Made by a program: the position numbers and the translations under genes. A stretch of DNA of 64,000 nt from Paraburkholderia panacisoli (lineage in GTDB: Bacteria; Pseudomonadota; Gammaproteobacteria; Burkholderiales; Burkholderiaceae), in assembly GCF_008369935.1 (NCBI RefSeq), contig NZ_VTUZ01000010.1:1-64000 (forward strand), in the 5' to 3' direction. Under the pieces are notes generated by a model. The model was not told the origin of the DNA and did not search any database. It saw nothing but the letters and a program-made list of their open reading frames with translations. Of the stretch, positions 47,042 to 57,500 are shown in pieces (the first letter of the stretch is position 1; every line of letters begins with the position of its first letter).

Positions 47042-48613
47042 TCAATGGGCGTCGGGCGGCGGTGCGGAGTTGCCGAATGGGCGCGAGAACAGCACGCTCA
47101 GCAAACCGACCACAAAACAGAGCGACAATGCGAAAAACGCGTCGGAGAAAGTGAGCACGAGCGCTTCGCGCATCAGCAACGCGTGCAACTGGTTGAGTCC
47201 CGCGTTGGCCGCATTCAGCACGTCTCCGCCAATCGCCGCGAAATAGTCGGCCTGCTTCTGCAACAGCGACTCGACCACCGGGCGACCTGTGTTCAGGTGC
47301 TCGTCGAGCCGCTCGTAGTGAAAGTTCAAACGATCGTTGAGCATCGTGCTGCTCACGGCGATGCCGATCGCGCCGCCGAGGTTGCGCATCAAATTGAACA
47401 GCCCGCTCGCGGAGCGAAGCCGCGACGGCGGCAACGCCCCCAACGCCATCGTGACAATCGGCGGAATACAGAACTGCTGGCCGATGCCGCGCAACGCCTG
47501 CGGAATCAGCAACTGTTGCCAGCCCCATTGACTCGTCATCGGCACGTAGAGATAGCAGCCGATACCGAACAGCGCGAGCCCGAATACCATCAGCAAACGC
47601 ATATCGACAATGCGCGCCAGCGTCGAATACGCGGCCAACGCAAGCAACTGAAAACAGCCGACCGACAGCAACGCCAGACCGATCTGCAACGAATCGAAGC
47701 CACGAACCCGCGCCAGAAATACCGGCGTCAGAAACACCGTGCAGAAGATCCCGATCCCAGTGATGAACGACAGCAAGCTGCCGATACCGAAGTTGCGCAC
47801 CGCCAGCGCGCGCAAATCGACAATCGGTTCTTTCGCCGTGAACGCGTGCACGATGAAAAGAAACCCGCAGATCGCCGCGACCCACGCACACAGAACGATC
47901 ACGTCGTCACCGAACCAGTTCTTGCGCGGGCCTTCTTCGAGCACGTATTCGAGGCAGCCGAGAAAGCCGGACATCAGCAGAATGCCGAGGTAGTCGCCCT
48001 TTTTAAGGAGCGAGAGATCGACTTTGTCGATGTGAACATACTTCGGCACCATCAGCGTGACGGCAACGCCAGGCACGAGATTCAGATAGAACAGCCAGTG
48101 CCACGACCATTGCGACGTGATCCAGCCGCCGATCACCGGACCGATGGTCGGCGCGAGCGACGCCAGCGCGCCGATCGTAGTGGACGCGATCAGCCGCTGT
48201 TTGCCGGGAAACAGCACGAACGCGGTGGTGAAGACCGTCGGAATCATCGCGGCGCCGAGCGCGCCTTGCAAGCCGCGAAACAGGATCATCGAGTTGATGT
48301 CCCACGCGAGACCGCACAGCATGCTGGTGACCGTGAAGCCGAACGCGGAGAACGTGAATAGCCAGCGCGTCGAGAAGACCCGCGTGAGCCAGCCGGACAT
48401 CGGGATCACGATGATTTCAGCAATCAGATACGAAGTCTGCACCCACGAGAGTTCGTCCTGGCTCGCCGACAAGCCGCCGCCAATGTCCCGGAGGGAAGAC
48501 GCCACGATCTGGATATCGAGCGTCGCCATGAAGAAGCCGACGCACATCAGCACGAACGCAAAGACCTTGGTGCGGGTCGGCTGGTCGGCGGGATTGTCGA
48601 GAACCTGTGTCAT
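47042..48613 (-). CDS. DHA2-family MFS drug efflux permease (EmrB/QacA type)
   Basis: 523 residues from ATG 48613, which lies 7 nt after the HlyD stop; an ATG at 48655 inside the HlyD gene is an alternative. Fourteen helices are expected. DHA2 motifs: FFMATLDIQIVASSLRDIGGGLSASQDELSWVQTSYLIAE, GWLTRVFSTRWLF and motif C LASLAPTIGPVIGGWI. It exports hydrophobic drugs or fatty acids with proton antiport together with the HlyD adaptor and outer-membrane factor. Confidence 0.92.
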   Translation of the reverse strand: MTQVLDNPADQPTRTKVFAFVLMCVGFFMATLDIQIVASSLRDIGGGLSASQDELSWVQTSYLIAEIIVIPMSGWLTRVFSTRWLFTFSAFGFTVTSMLCGLAWDINSMILFRGLQGALGAAMIPTVFTTAFVLFPGKQRLIASTTIGALASLAPTIGPVIGGWITSQWSWHWLFYLNLVPGVAVTLMVPKYVHIDKVDLSLLKKGDYLGILLMSGFLGCLEYVLEEGPRKNWFGDDVIVLCAWVAAICGFLFIVHAFTAKEPIVDLRALAVRNFGIGSLLSFITGIGIFCTVFLTPVFLARVRGFDSLQIGLALLSVGCFQLLALAAYSTLARIVDMRLLMVFGLALFGIGCYLYVPMTSQWGWQQLLIPQALRGIGQQFCIPPIVTMALGALPPSRLRSASGLFNLMRNLGGAIGIAVSSTMLNDRLNFHYERLDEHLNTGRPVVESLLQKQADYFAAIGGDVLNAANAGLNQLHALLMREALVLTFSDAFFALSLCFVVGLLSVLFSRPFGNSAPPPDAH

Positions 48614-48620
48614 GATCGGC

Positions 48621-49721
48621 TCATCCGCGCTGCGGCGCGTCGTTGGCGTCGACATGCACCTTCACCGTCGCGGAGAGGCCCGGCCGCAGCACGCCTTGCA
48701 GGTCCTTCGGTACGTTAAGACGCACGCGCACCGGCACGCGCTGCACGATCTTCGTGAAGTTGCCGGTGGCGTTTTCCGCGGGCAACACGCTGAAGGTTGC
48801 ACCCGTGGCGGGCGCGAGGCTCTCCACCACGCCGCGAAGCTGCCTGCTCGATGCGTCGAGATCGATGTCGACTTCATCGCCGACGCGCATCTTCTTCAAC
48901 TGGTCTTCCTTGAAGTTCGCGTCGATCCATAGTCCGCTGGAAGGGACCACCGTCAGCAGCGACACGCCGGTGTTCGCCAGCAGCCCGACGCGCGCGGTGC
49001 GATTGCCGACATAGCCGTCGATCGGCGAACGAATCGTCGTGTACTCCACGTTCAATGCGGCGACGCGCTGCGCCGCCTGCGCGGTGGCGATGCGCGCCTG
49101 GGCGTCGCCGATCTGCGCGTCGAGCACGGCGATCTGGCGTTGCGCCGCGATCAGCGCCGCGCTGCTGCGATCGACTGCGGCGTGCGCCTTGGTCAGATCG
49201 GCATCGGCCCGCTCGACCACCTGATTCGATACGGCATCGTCCTTGACGAGTTCGCGGTAACGCGTCTGGTCCGCGGCGCTGCGCGTCAACTCGGCGCCGG
49301 AAGCCCGCACCTCGGCGGCCTGTTCATTGATGGTCGCGAGTTGCAGCACCTTCTTCGCCTGCAACTCGGTGACCGCTGCTTGCGCGCTCTGCACTTCCGC
49401 GCTGGCTTGCGCGAGGCGCGCGTCGTAGTCGCGCGCGTCGAGGCGGATCAGCACTTGGTTCGCGTGGACAAACTGGTTGTCGTGCACGAGCACGTCGGTG
49501 ACAAAGCCGTTCACCTTCGGCGCCATCACGGTCACGTCGCCACCCACGTACGCGTCGTCGGTCGTTTCGACGAAGCGGCCGACGAAGAACCAGTACGACG
49601 CGGCGAGCGCCAGCGCGACGAGCACCGTGAGGATCGCGAGCAGCATCCACGGAATGCGCCGCGCCGGTTTGGCGGTATGCACCGCGCTCGGCGGGACGAC
49701 AGTCGAAGGTGTAGTGGACAT
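48621..49721 (-). CDS. HlyD/EmrA-family membrane fusion protein
   Basis: 366 residues. A cytoplasmic N-terminus, one membrane helix (PWMLLAILTVLVALALAASYWFFV), a biotinyl-lipoyl part (ETTDDAYVGGDVTVMAPKVNGFVTDVLVHDNQFV), a long coiled-coil hairpin, and a barrel with IRSPIDGYVGNRTARVGLLANTG. It bridges the MFS pump and the outer-membrane factor. First gene of the efflux operon; a MarR operator lies 10 nt upstream of its start. Confidence 0.93.
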   Translation of the reverse strand: MSTTPSTVVPPSAVHTAKPARRIPWMLLAILTVLVALALAASYWFFVGRFVETTDDAYVGGDVTVMAPKVNGFVTDVLVHDNQFVHANQVLIRLDARDYDARLAQASAEVQSAQAAVTELQAKKVLQLATINEQAAEVRASGAELTRSAADQTRYRELVKDDAVSNQVVERADADLTKAHAAVDRSSAALIAAQRQIAVLDAQIGDAQARIATAQAAQRVAALNVEYTTIRSPIDGYVGNRTARVGLLANTGVSLLTVVPSSGLWIDANFKEDQLKKMRVGDEVDIDLDASSRQLRGVVESLAPATGATFSVLPAENATGNFTKIVQRVPVRVRLNVPKDLQGVLRPGLSATVKVHVDANDAPQRG

Positions 49722-49731
49722 GGTGTCGATA

Positions 49732-49745
49732 TGTGCGTATGCACT
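49732..49745 (-). promoter_or_regulatory. MarR operator of the efflux operon
   Basis: AGTGCATACGCACA on the minus strand, containing the palindrome GTGCATACGCAC. Identical copies at 50264 and 50762 precede the two marR genes. Confidence 0.8.
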
Positions 49746-49804
49746 CTTTACGTTGAAAAAAACGGCGCGTGGCGCCGGCCTTCGTTGCTGCTACAAGCGA
49801 CTCT

Positions 49805-50227
49805 TCAGATCAAATCCCGCGTGATTGCAAACAGTTCGCCGCGCAACGCAGCCGCGCGCTGTTCGCCGAAGCGTTGCTCGAATTCGGCTTGCGCGGCATA
49901 CCAATGCTCGCGCCCCGCCTTCAGCCGCGCTTCACCCGCGGCCGTCAACGCAATCGACAGCGTCCGGGGATCCGCGCTGAGCGCCTCGCTCGACACCAGC
50001 CCGTTGCGGCGCAGGGGCTGGATCATGCGGACCAGGGTGGTGCGCTGCATGCGCATCGCTCCGGCCATTTGCTTCATCGTCATCGGGCCAGTGCGTTTGA
50101 GCCGGCCCAACAGCGAGAACTGCGTAATCGTCAGGCCGACATTCGCCAGATGCCGGTCGTATAGCTGCGACAAGTAACGCGCGGCCTGGCGGATCGCAAA
50201 GCAGTCGTCGTCGAGTAGGCCTTCCAT
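49805..50227 (-). CDS. MarR-family regulator, proximal copy
   Basis: 140 residues with the winged-helix pattern LTITQFSLLGRLKRTGPMTMKQMAGAMRMQRTTLVRMIQPLRRNGLVSSEALSADPRTLSIALTAAGEARL. It lies between the efflux operon (84 nt ahead) and a second MarR gene; all are on the same strand. The operator 36 nt upstream suggests autoregulation. It is about 40-45% similar by eye to the distal MarR protein, implying an old duplication. Confidence 0.9.
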   Translation of the reverse strand: MEGLLDDDCFAIRQAARYLSQLYDRHLANVGLTITQFSLLGRLKRTGPMTMKQMAGAMRMQRTTLVRMIQPLRRNGLVSSEALSADPRTLSIALTAAGEARLKAGREHWYAAQAEFEQRFGEQRAAALRGELFAITRDLI

Positions 50228-50263
50228 TCCTGCACTTCCCTCCGCTGCGTGTCGTCATTTACG

Positions 50264-50277
50264 AGTGCATACGCACA
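50264..50277. promoter_or_regulatory. MarR operator before the proximal marR gene
   Basis: AGTGCATACGCACA, 36 nt from the start codon at 50227; identical to the copies at 49732 and 50762. Confidence 0.8.
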
Positions 50278-50323
50278 CATAGGGACGCATTGACGCTCGT
50301 CAATACGAGCGCGTGCGTCAAAG

Positions 50324-50746
50324 CTAACCGGTGATGCCGAACAACTCGGCGCGCAGCGCCTTCGCGCGCGCAGCCCCGAACTTCTTCTCGAACTCGTCCT
50401 GCGCGGCGCGCCAAGCAATGGCGGCCTGATCGAAAGTGGCCTCGCCCTTCTCCGTCAAACTGAACAGAAAGGTGCGGCCGTCGTGCTCCGCCGATTCCGC
50501 AGCCACCAGACCGTCGCGCTGCAACGGCTTCAGTGCGCGGACCAGCGTGGTGCGCTCCATCACCATGGCGTCCGCGAGGTCCGCCATCGGCAAGTTCGGC
50601 TTGCGCGCGAGCTTGGCGAGAATCGTGAATTGCGCAGCCGTGAGTCCTACCGCCCCGAGATGGCGCTCATAGATTTGCGTGACGTGCCGCGCCGCCTGGC
50701 GCAGCGCGAAACAGTTGCATTCGTCGTAAGAGAGGGGACGGGTCAT
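50324..50746 (-). CDS. MarR-family regulator, distal copy
   Basis: 140 residues from ATG 50746; longer in-frame starts run into the operator. Winged-helix segment LTAAQFTILAKLARKPNLPMADLADAMVMERTTLVRALKPLQRDGLVAAESAEHDGRTFLFSLTEKGEA. Both MarR proteins share a Cys-Phe-Ala-(Leu/Ile)-Arg-Gln-Ala-Ala-Arg start (Cys at residue 9-11), a possible redox or ligand site. Operator 15 nt upstream. The repressors may act as homo- or heterodimers on the shared site. Confidence 0.9.
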   Translation of the reverse strand: MTRPLSYDECNCFALRQAARHVTQIYERHLGAVGLTAAQFTILAKLARKPNLPMADLADAMVMERTTLVRALKPLQRDGLVAAESAEHDGRTFLFSLTEKGEATFDQAAIAWRAAQDEFEKKFGAARAKALRAELFGITG

Positions 50747-50761
50747 GCTGGGCAGTCTATA

Positions 50762-50775
50762 AGTGCATACGCACA
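50762..50775. promoter_or_regulatory. MarR operator before the distal marR gene
   Basis: AGTGCATACGCACA, 15 nt upstream of the start codon at 50746; third identical copy. Confidence 0.8.
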
Positions 50776-50970
50776 GAGTCAAGTTTATTTCGATTCGACG
50801 TTAGGTCGACCCAATGAGCAAACGCGACCTGAGTAGCGGCGATCCATACATACGCCTCGCTGAAATTGCACCGCGGGCCTTGTAACACAGCGCGACCGTT
50901 TCCGTCTGAAGTTTGGATTCGGGCCACGCTAGACGAGCCCGCAGCAGGGGTTACGCCGTGGCCGCAAGCC

Positions 50971-51855
50971 TTAAAGCGCAATCACCGTCACTGCGACTTC
51001 CACACGATGTGCACCGCCACCGAGAATGGTCCCGCGCAGCAGGGACACATCGCTGTAATCGCGGCCGATCGCAAGCGTCACATGATCGTTATCGGCCAGC
51101 ACGTCATTGGTCGGATCGAGATCGATCCAGCCGCCGCCGGGGCAATACACCGACACCCACGCATGCGATGCATCCGCGCCGATCAAACGTGGCTGCCCCG
51201 GCGGCGGATCGTTGCGCAGATAACCGCTGACATAGCGCGCCGGCAACCCGAGCGAACGCAAGCAGCCGATCATCACCTGCGCGAAGTCCTGACACACGCC
51301 GCTCTTCAATTCGAACGCGCGCTCGGCGGGCGTATCGAACATCGTCGCCGAAGGCTTGTACACGAAGTCGTCGTGGATCCGATGCATCAGATCGATCGCG
51401 CCCGCGACGACCGCGCGGCCCGGCGGAAAGCTCGGCAGCGCATAAGCGCGCAGCGACGGCCGCGGCATGGTATTCGGCGACGCGAAACAGAACTCCACCT
51501 CGGGCCGGAACTGCCCACCGACGCGAAACTGCAGCGCATCGGCCACCTCTTCCCATGGGGGCGTGGCGTCGGGATCGAGGTCGGTCCAGCGCGGCGTGAG
51601 CGACACGGTCGTTTCGCTGACGAGTTGCAGGCGCTCGTGCTGCACATCCAGCGCAAAGTACAGCACGTCATTGCCGAACGCATCGATGCGGCTGTTCAGA
51701 TACGACGGCTGCGGTTCGATCCGCTCGCTGTGCGAGACCACGCGCTGCCACGCACACGCGATCGGCCGGATCGTCGCGAGATGCTGCGCGGTCTCCACAT
51801 AGGTGGAGTAACGGTAGGTCGTGCGATGCGAAACGGACAGCACAGTCGGCTTCAT
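50971..51855 (-). CDS. Transglutaminase-like protein of the second amidoligase cluster
   Basis: 294 residues from ATG 51855, which overlaps the stop of the ATP-grasp/alpha-E gene (ATGA). N-terminal beta domain VLSVSHRTTYRYSTYVETAQHLATIRP. Catalytic Cys in KSGVCQDFAQVMIGCLRSLGLPARYVSGYL, His in ASHAWVSVYCPGGGWIDLDPTN, with the Asp in the same block. Paralogous to the transglutaminase at 14678-15478 and to the N-terminal domain of the 54572-58057 protein. Predicted to cut or transfer on peptide products of the amidoligases. Confidence 0.9.
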   Translation of the reverse strand: MKPTVLSVSHRTTYRYSTYVETAQHLATIRPIACAWQRVVSHSERIEPQPSYLNSRIDAFGNDVLYFALDVQHERLQLVSETTVSLTPRWTDLDPDATPPWEEVADALQFRVGGQFRPEVEFCFASPNTMPRPSLRAYALPSFPPGRAVVAGAIDLMHRIHDDFVYKPSATMFDTPAERAFELKSGVCQDFAQVMIGCLRSLGLPARYVSGYLRNDPPPGQPRLIGADASHAWVSVYCPGGGWIDLDPTNDVLADNDHVTLAIGRDYSDVSLLRGTILGGGAHRVEVAVTVIAL

Positions 51856-54542
51856 GACCACACCTGTGAAGCCACCGTGCTTGCGTGACTGAAATAGCGC
51901 GCGCTGATCTCATGCGCGGCCGCCCCGACAAACCCGCCGATCTGATCGCAGACCGCGATCAACCTGTCGTATGCGCCGTTGTCGTCGACCTCGCATAGCG
52001 ACGCCAGCGACGGCAGCGCGTTCGCGTGCGGCATCAGCTCCGCGAACGGACGATGCCGCACGCTGCCCGCCGCCACCGCGATTTCGTCGAGCTTGTTGCG
52101 CAGCCGCTCATACACGCCGTAGATGCCGCGCGGGTTGGTCGGCTCGATCACCAGCAGGTCTATCAACGCGGGCACTTCGAAGCGGCCCGGATACAGCGAG
52201 CGGTACGTCAGCGTGCTGTCGAACAGTTGCAGCAGCAGATCGAAACCGGCGGGCGTCGCGAGCTGGCCGTTGTCGGCGATGACGCGCAAGAACGAGGTCA
52301 TCGCCGACACGCGTTCGATGTGACGCCCGACGAACAGCAGACGCCAGGCTTCGTCGCGCGTCATGCGGTCGCCTTGCGCGCCGCTGATCGCCGACAATTG
52401 CACCGACAGGCGTTCGAGCGCGTTGACCAGGGTTACGCGGTCGTAACGGTCGTAGCGTTCGCCACGGCCATTCGCGCCTGCGCTGCCGTTGCCATTGCCA
52501 TCGCTATTCCCATTGCCATTGTCTTGCGACGCCACGCCGCCAAATCCGCCAAATCCGCCAACGGGCATCAGCGCATGCAGCGCATCGCGGAAGTCGTTGC
52601 GCGCCGCGAGAATCGTGCGCCAGTGATCGTTCGACAGCCGCCCGCGCACTTCGCCATTCGAGCGCGCCTGGTAATTCAGGTTCTGCCCGATGCCTGCGGG
52701 CCCGGTGCTCTCGCTCAGATTCGCGACCAGCGCACGTTCGAACGCTTGCGGCGAATGCGGCGAGTGCATGTCGCCGGATTGCACGAGGCCGCATTGCATG
52801 GCGAGTTCGACCAGGGTAGGAAACATCGCGTCGGCGTCGTTGCCTTCCAGCGAGCCGAGAATCAGCCGCAATAGCCGCACGTTGTTCTCCGCGCGTTCGC
52901 CGTAACGGCCCGCCCAGAAGAGATTTTCCGCCGCGCGGCTCGACACGGTGCGATGCTTGCGCGCGAGGTCGGCGGGTTGCATCGGCGAGGGCAGCAGCGT
53001 GAACGTCGACGTCGGCTGACTCGACAGCACCCAGGTATCCACGCTGCTGCCGCCGTATTGCATCGACACCGTCGCCTGGCGTTCGGCGGCCATCCGCGTG
53101 AAGCCGCCCGGCATCACATGCCAGCCGCCGTTGAAATCGGCAATCGCATAGACCCGCAGCACCGAAGGACGGCGGCCGACGGTGCCGTCTTCGTAACGCG
53201 GCGTGCAGGAAAAGTGCTGCACCTGCTGGATCGTGTACGTGTCGGGCATCGTTTCGATGCGCTCGCGCCATACCGCCAGCTTTTGCCGGCCCTGATCGAC
53301 GCCGGGTGGCGCATCGCGGCCGGCCATCGGCCATGTCGGCACGATTAACGCTTCGTCGAGCCGCTCGAACGCATGCTCGCGCGCCGCCTTTTCGCCGCAC
53401 CACCAGGTCGCGACGCTCGGCAGCACGAGGTCTTCGTCGAGCAGCACTTCGGCGATGCCCGGCAGAAAGCCGTGCAAGGCCGGCGACTCGACAAAGCCCG
53501 AGCCGGGCACGTTCGAAACGATCACATTGCCCGCGCGCATCACCTGCAACAGGCCGGGCACGCCGATGCTCGAATCGGCGCGCAGTTCGACGGGGTCGCA
53601 GAAGGCGTCGTCCAGGCGGCGCAGCACGACGTGCACGCGTTCGAGCCCGGCGAGCGTCTTCAGATAGAGCATGTCGTCGCGCACGGTCAGGTCCTTGCCT
53701 TCGACCAGCGTGACGCCGAGATAGCGCGCGAGAAACACGTGCTCGAAATAGGTTTCGCTGTACGGCCCCGGCGTGAGCAGCGCGATATGCGCCGACGACT
53801 CGGGGGCGCAGCCGTCGTCATCGGCGTGACGCATCGTGGACTGCGCCGATTGCGCCAGCGTCGCGATCAGTTGCGAATAGGTCGGCGCGAGACGGCTCAC
53901 GCGCATCGAACGGAACGGATCGGCGAACAGCGTCGACACGATCAGGCGGTTTTCCAGCGCGTAACCGAGACCCGACGGCGCCTCCGTGCGATGCGCCATC
54001 ACGGTCCACTCGCCGCCCGGCGTACGCGCGAGATCGACCGCGACCACTTGCAGGAACTGGCCGCCCGGCGGCATGAACCCCTTGACCGGGCGCAGATAGC
54101 CGGGATGCCCAAACACCAGCGCGGGCGGCAGTTGCCCGCGCGCGAGCAAGGTCTGCGACCCATAGATATCGGCGACGATCGCATTGAGCAGATGCGCGCG
54201 CTGCGTGACGCCGCGCTCGATATGCGCCCACTCGTCCTCGCTGATCAGGAACGGCAGCAGGTCGAGCGCCCATGGGCGCGGCTCGCCCTTATCCGCGTAG
54301 ACGTTGTAGCTGATGTCGTTATCACGGATCTGCTGCGCGACCGACGCGCAGTGATCTTCCAGCCGCGCGATGCCGTCCGCGCCCAGGCGCTCGAAGAATT
54401 GCCGCCACGGTTCACGCAGCGCGCCCGACTCGTCGCGCAACTCGTCCCAATGTCCGTCGTAGCCCGGCAACAGCCGCAACAAGGACGAAGCATCCGCGTG
54501 CACCGCGGACGCTTCGAAGGGAAAAGTCGATTGAAAGGCCAA
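51852..54542 (-). CDS. Fusion of circularly permuted ATP-grasp ligase and alpha-E domain
   Basis: 896 residues. Residues about 1-510 are the ATP-grasp part: DISYNVYADKGEPRPWALDLLPFLIS, YALENRLIVS, LLTPGPYSETYFEHVFLARYLGVTLVEGKDLTV, VMPGGFTRM. From about 540 the alpha-E domain starts (SSRAAENLFWAGRYGERAENNVRLL) and runs to the end. These are separate genes in the Anbu cluster (16608-18017 and 15491-16441). A Gly/Asn/Ser-rich insert of about 30 residues (VASQDNGNGNSDGNGNG) near 665-695 interrupts alpha-E, probably a flexible loop. It should form an amide bond using ATP; the acceptor is unknown. Confidence 0.92.
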   Translation of the reverse strand: MAFQSTFPFEASAVHADASSLLRLLPGYDGHWDELRDESGALREPWRQFFERLGADGIARLEDHCASVAQQIRDNDISYNVYADKGEPRPWALDLLPFLISEDEWAHIERGVTQRAHLLNAIVADIYGSQTLLARGQLPPALVFGHPGYLRPVKGFMPPGGQFLQVVAVDLARTPGGEWTVMAHRTEAPSGLGYALENRLIVSTLFADPFRSMRVSRLAPTYSQLIATLAQSAQSTMRHADDDGCAPESSAHIALLTPGPYSETYFEHVFLARYLGVTLVEGKDLTVRDDMLYLKTLAGLERVHVVLRRLDDAFCDPVELRADSSIGVPGLLQVMRAGNVIVSNVPGSGFVESPALHGFLPGIAEVLLDEDLVLPSVATWWCGEKAAREHAFERLDEALIVPTWPMAGRDAPPGVDQGRQKLAVWRERIETMPDTYTIQQVQHFSCTPRYEDGTVGRRPSVLRVYAIADFNGGWHVMPGGFTRMAAERQATVSMQYGGSSVDTWVLSSQPTSTFTLLPSPMQPADLARKHRTVSSRAAENLFWAGRYGERAENNVRLLRLILGSLEGNDADAMFPTLVELAMQCGLVQSGDMHSPHSPQAFERALVANLSESTGPAGIGQNLNYQARSNGEVRGRLSNDHWRTILAARNDFRDALHALMPVGGFGGFGGVASQDNGNGNSDGNGNGSAGANGRGERYDRYDRVTLVNALERLSVQLSAISGAQGDRMTRDEAWRLLFVGRHIERVSAMTSFLRVIADNGQLATPAGFDLLLQLFDSTLTYRSLYPGRFEVPALIDLLVIEPTNPRGIYGVYERLRNKLDEIAVAAGSVRHRPFAELMPHANALPSLASLCEVDDNGAYDRLIAVCDQIGGFVGAAAHEISARYFSHASTVASQVWS

Positions 54543-54571
54543 GGTCGTGTCGTTTTAGAAGTGTGCGGGTT

Positions 54572-57500
54572 TCACCAGTAGCGCAGATCGAGCGTGAACG
54601 GAAACTCCAGACTGCGCTGCGGCATGCCGACCGTGAGCGGCCCCGGCGTATGACCCGACGCGAAGAAGCGTGAGCGCCGCCGGCTTTCCGCCTCGTAGGC
54701 GTTGACCGGGAAGGTCTGATAGTTGCGCCCGCCCGGATGTGCGACATGATACTGGCATCCGCCCACCGAGCGGCCAGTCCAGGTGTCGACCAGATCGAAA
54801 GTGAGCGGCGCGTCCACGCCGATAGTCGGATGCAGCGCCGACGGTTGCGACCACGCGCGATAGCGAACCCCGGCCACGTATTCGCTGACGCGGCCGGTCG
54901 GCTGCAACGGCACCGGCACGCCGTTGACGCTCAGCACATGGCGGTTGCCGTTCAAACCCAGCGCGCACACTTCGAGCCGCTCCACCGACGAATCCACGTA
55001 ACGCACCGTGCCGCCCGCCGAGCCTTCTTCGCCCATCACGTGCCAGGGTTCGAGCGCGTTGCGGATCGTCAGCGAGACGCCGTTCACGATGAGCTTGCCG
55101 ACCAGCGGAAAGCGGAATTCGAAGTGCGGCGCGAACCAGCTGCTGTCGAATGCGAAGCCGGCGCGGTTCAGATCGTCGAGCACGTCGTCGAAATCCAGCT
55201 TCACGAAGGTGCCGAGCAGGAAGCGGTCATGCAGCTCGGTGCCCCAGCGCGTGAGTCGCTGCGTGTACGGCGTGCGCCAGAAGCGCGCCACCAGCGCGCG
55301 CAGCAGCAATTGCTGCACGAGACTCATGCGCGCGTGCGGCGGCATTTCGAAGCCGCGCAATTCGAGCAGGCCCAGGCGTCCGGTCGGACCGTCGGGTGAA
55401 TAGAGCTTGTCGATGCAGAACTCGGCGCGGTGCGTGTTGCCGGTCACGTCGATCAGGATGTTGCGCAGCGAGCGGTCGATCATCCACGCGGGCAGGTTCG
55501 CGCTGTCACGGCCGCCGAGCAGATCGATCTGCCGCTGCAACTCGCGGAACGCGACTTCGAGTTCGTAGACCTGGTCGTTGCGCGCCTCATCGATACGGGG
55601 CGCCTGGCTGGTCGGTCCGATGAAGAGGCCGGAGAACAGATACGACAGCGAAGGATGGTTGTGCCAGTAGGCGATCAGACTCGCGAGCAGATCGGGCCGG
55701 CGCAGGAACGGACTGTCGGCGGGCGTCGCGCCGCCGAGCACGAAGTGATTACCGCCGCCGGTGCCGGTGTGCCGCCCGTCGGTCATGAACTTCTCGCTGC
55801 TCAGATAGCTGTGCGCCGCCGACTCATACAGGTACTCGGTGTGATCGACCAGTTGCTCCCAGTTCGCGGCCGGATGAATGTTCACTTCGATCACGCCCGG
55901 GTCCGGCGTCACCTGCAGCATTTTCAGGCGCGCGTCGCGCGGCGGCGGATAGCCTTCGAGCACGACCTGCATCTTCAACTCGGCCGCCGTCGCTTCGACG
56001 GCGGCTAGCAGGTCGAGATAATCGTCGAGTTCGGTGAGCGGCGGCATGAACACATGCAGTAGCGTGCGGCCGCTGCCGAACGCATCCGTTTCGGCTTTCG
56101 GACCGGCCGCGCGTTTGGGGTCGCGCGCCTCGACGCAGATCGCCGTGCGCAGCGTCTCCGGCGACGACTGCCCGTGCGCCGGAGCCCGTTCGTCGCCCGG
56201 CTGACCCGCATAGCCGAGCGCGCCGCTGCCCGGCATTCCGCTCAGCAGATCCCCCGCCGACAACGACAACGCCGCCGCCCGCCGCTTTTCGGCAGCGGTC
56301 GGGGCCTGGTTCGCGGCGCGTGCCTCGCTGTCGTATTGCATGCGCAAGTGCGCGGCCGAACGCAACGGCACCGGCGGCGCGAACGGATCGTGCGCGTGCT
56401 GATACGGATAGTCGGTCTTCGACACCCACGGCAGCGCATCGAGCGGCAGCCGGTAACCCATCGGCGAGTCGCCGGGAATCAGGTACATGCGTTCGTCGCG
56501 AAAGAACCAGCGGCCGCTGACCCACTTCGGCGCTTCGTTCGGCACGTCGCGCTCGCGCGCGAGCGGCAGCACGTAGCCGGTCGCCCCGCTCAAGCCCGCA
56601 TCGAACACGCGACGCAAGCGCACGCGCTCCAGTTCGTCGTCGAGGCGCGCGTCGAACGGATCGACGTTGACCGGCAAGCGGCGCTCGCGCCACAGGTAGT
56701 ACCAGACGTCTTCGAAACCGGGTTGAATACACGCCTTGTCGAGCGACAGCTTCCCCGCGAGATGCGCGAGGAAGCGTTGCGCGTCGCCGGCGGTGTAGCG
56801 GCCTGGCTCGCGTTCGTCGGCGAACAGCGCCGGGTTTTGCCAGCACGGTTCGCCGTCGGCGCGCCAGTAGAGCGACATCGCCCAGCGCGGCAACTGCTCA
56901 CCCGGATACCACTTGCCCTGGCCGATATGCTGGAAGCCGTTCGCGCCGTAGCGCGCGCGCAGCTTCTCCATCAGCGCGACCGCATAACCGCGTTTGGTCG
57001 GGCCGAGCGCGTCGGTGTTCCACTCGGCGGCGTCGCGATCGCGCACCGCCACGAAGGTCGGCTCGCCGCCCATCGTCAGGCGCACGTCCATGTCGGCGAG
57101 TTGCCGGTCGACCTGTTCGCCCATCTTCAGCACGTCGCTCCACACCGCTTCGCTATACGGCTTCGTGACGCGCGGCGTCTCCAACACCCGCTCGATCGAC
57201 ATCGTGTGCTCGAACTCGACTTCGGATTCGTCGACCGCGCCGGAGATCGGCGCCGCGCTACCCGGCTCGGGGGTGCAGGCGACCGGGATGTGCCCTTCGC
57301 CCGCGAGCAGACCGGAGGTCGGATCGAAGCCGATCCAGCCAGCGCCCGGCAGGTACACCTCGCACCACGCGTGCAGGTCGGTGAAGTCGACTTCGGTGCC
57401 GCTCGGTCCGTCGATGGATTTGACGTCGGGCGCGAGTTGCAGCAGGTAGCCGGACACGAAGCGCGCGGCCAGCCCCAGCTGGCGCAAGGTCTCCACCAGC

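Noticed and set aside
46178..48361. 727-codon plus-strand frame
   Set aside because: Antisense to the outer-membrane factor and MFS genes; high Arg/Gln/His content typical of shadows.
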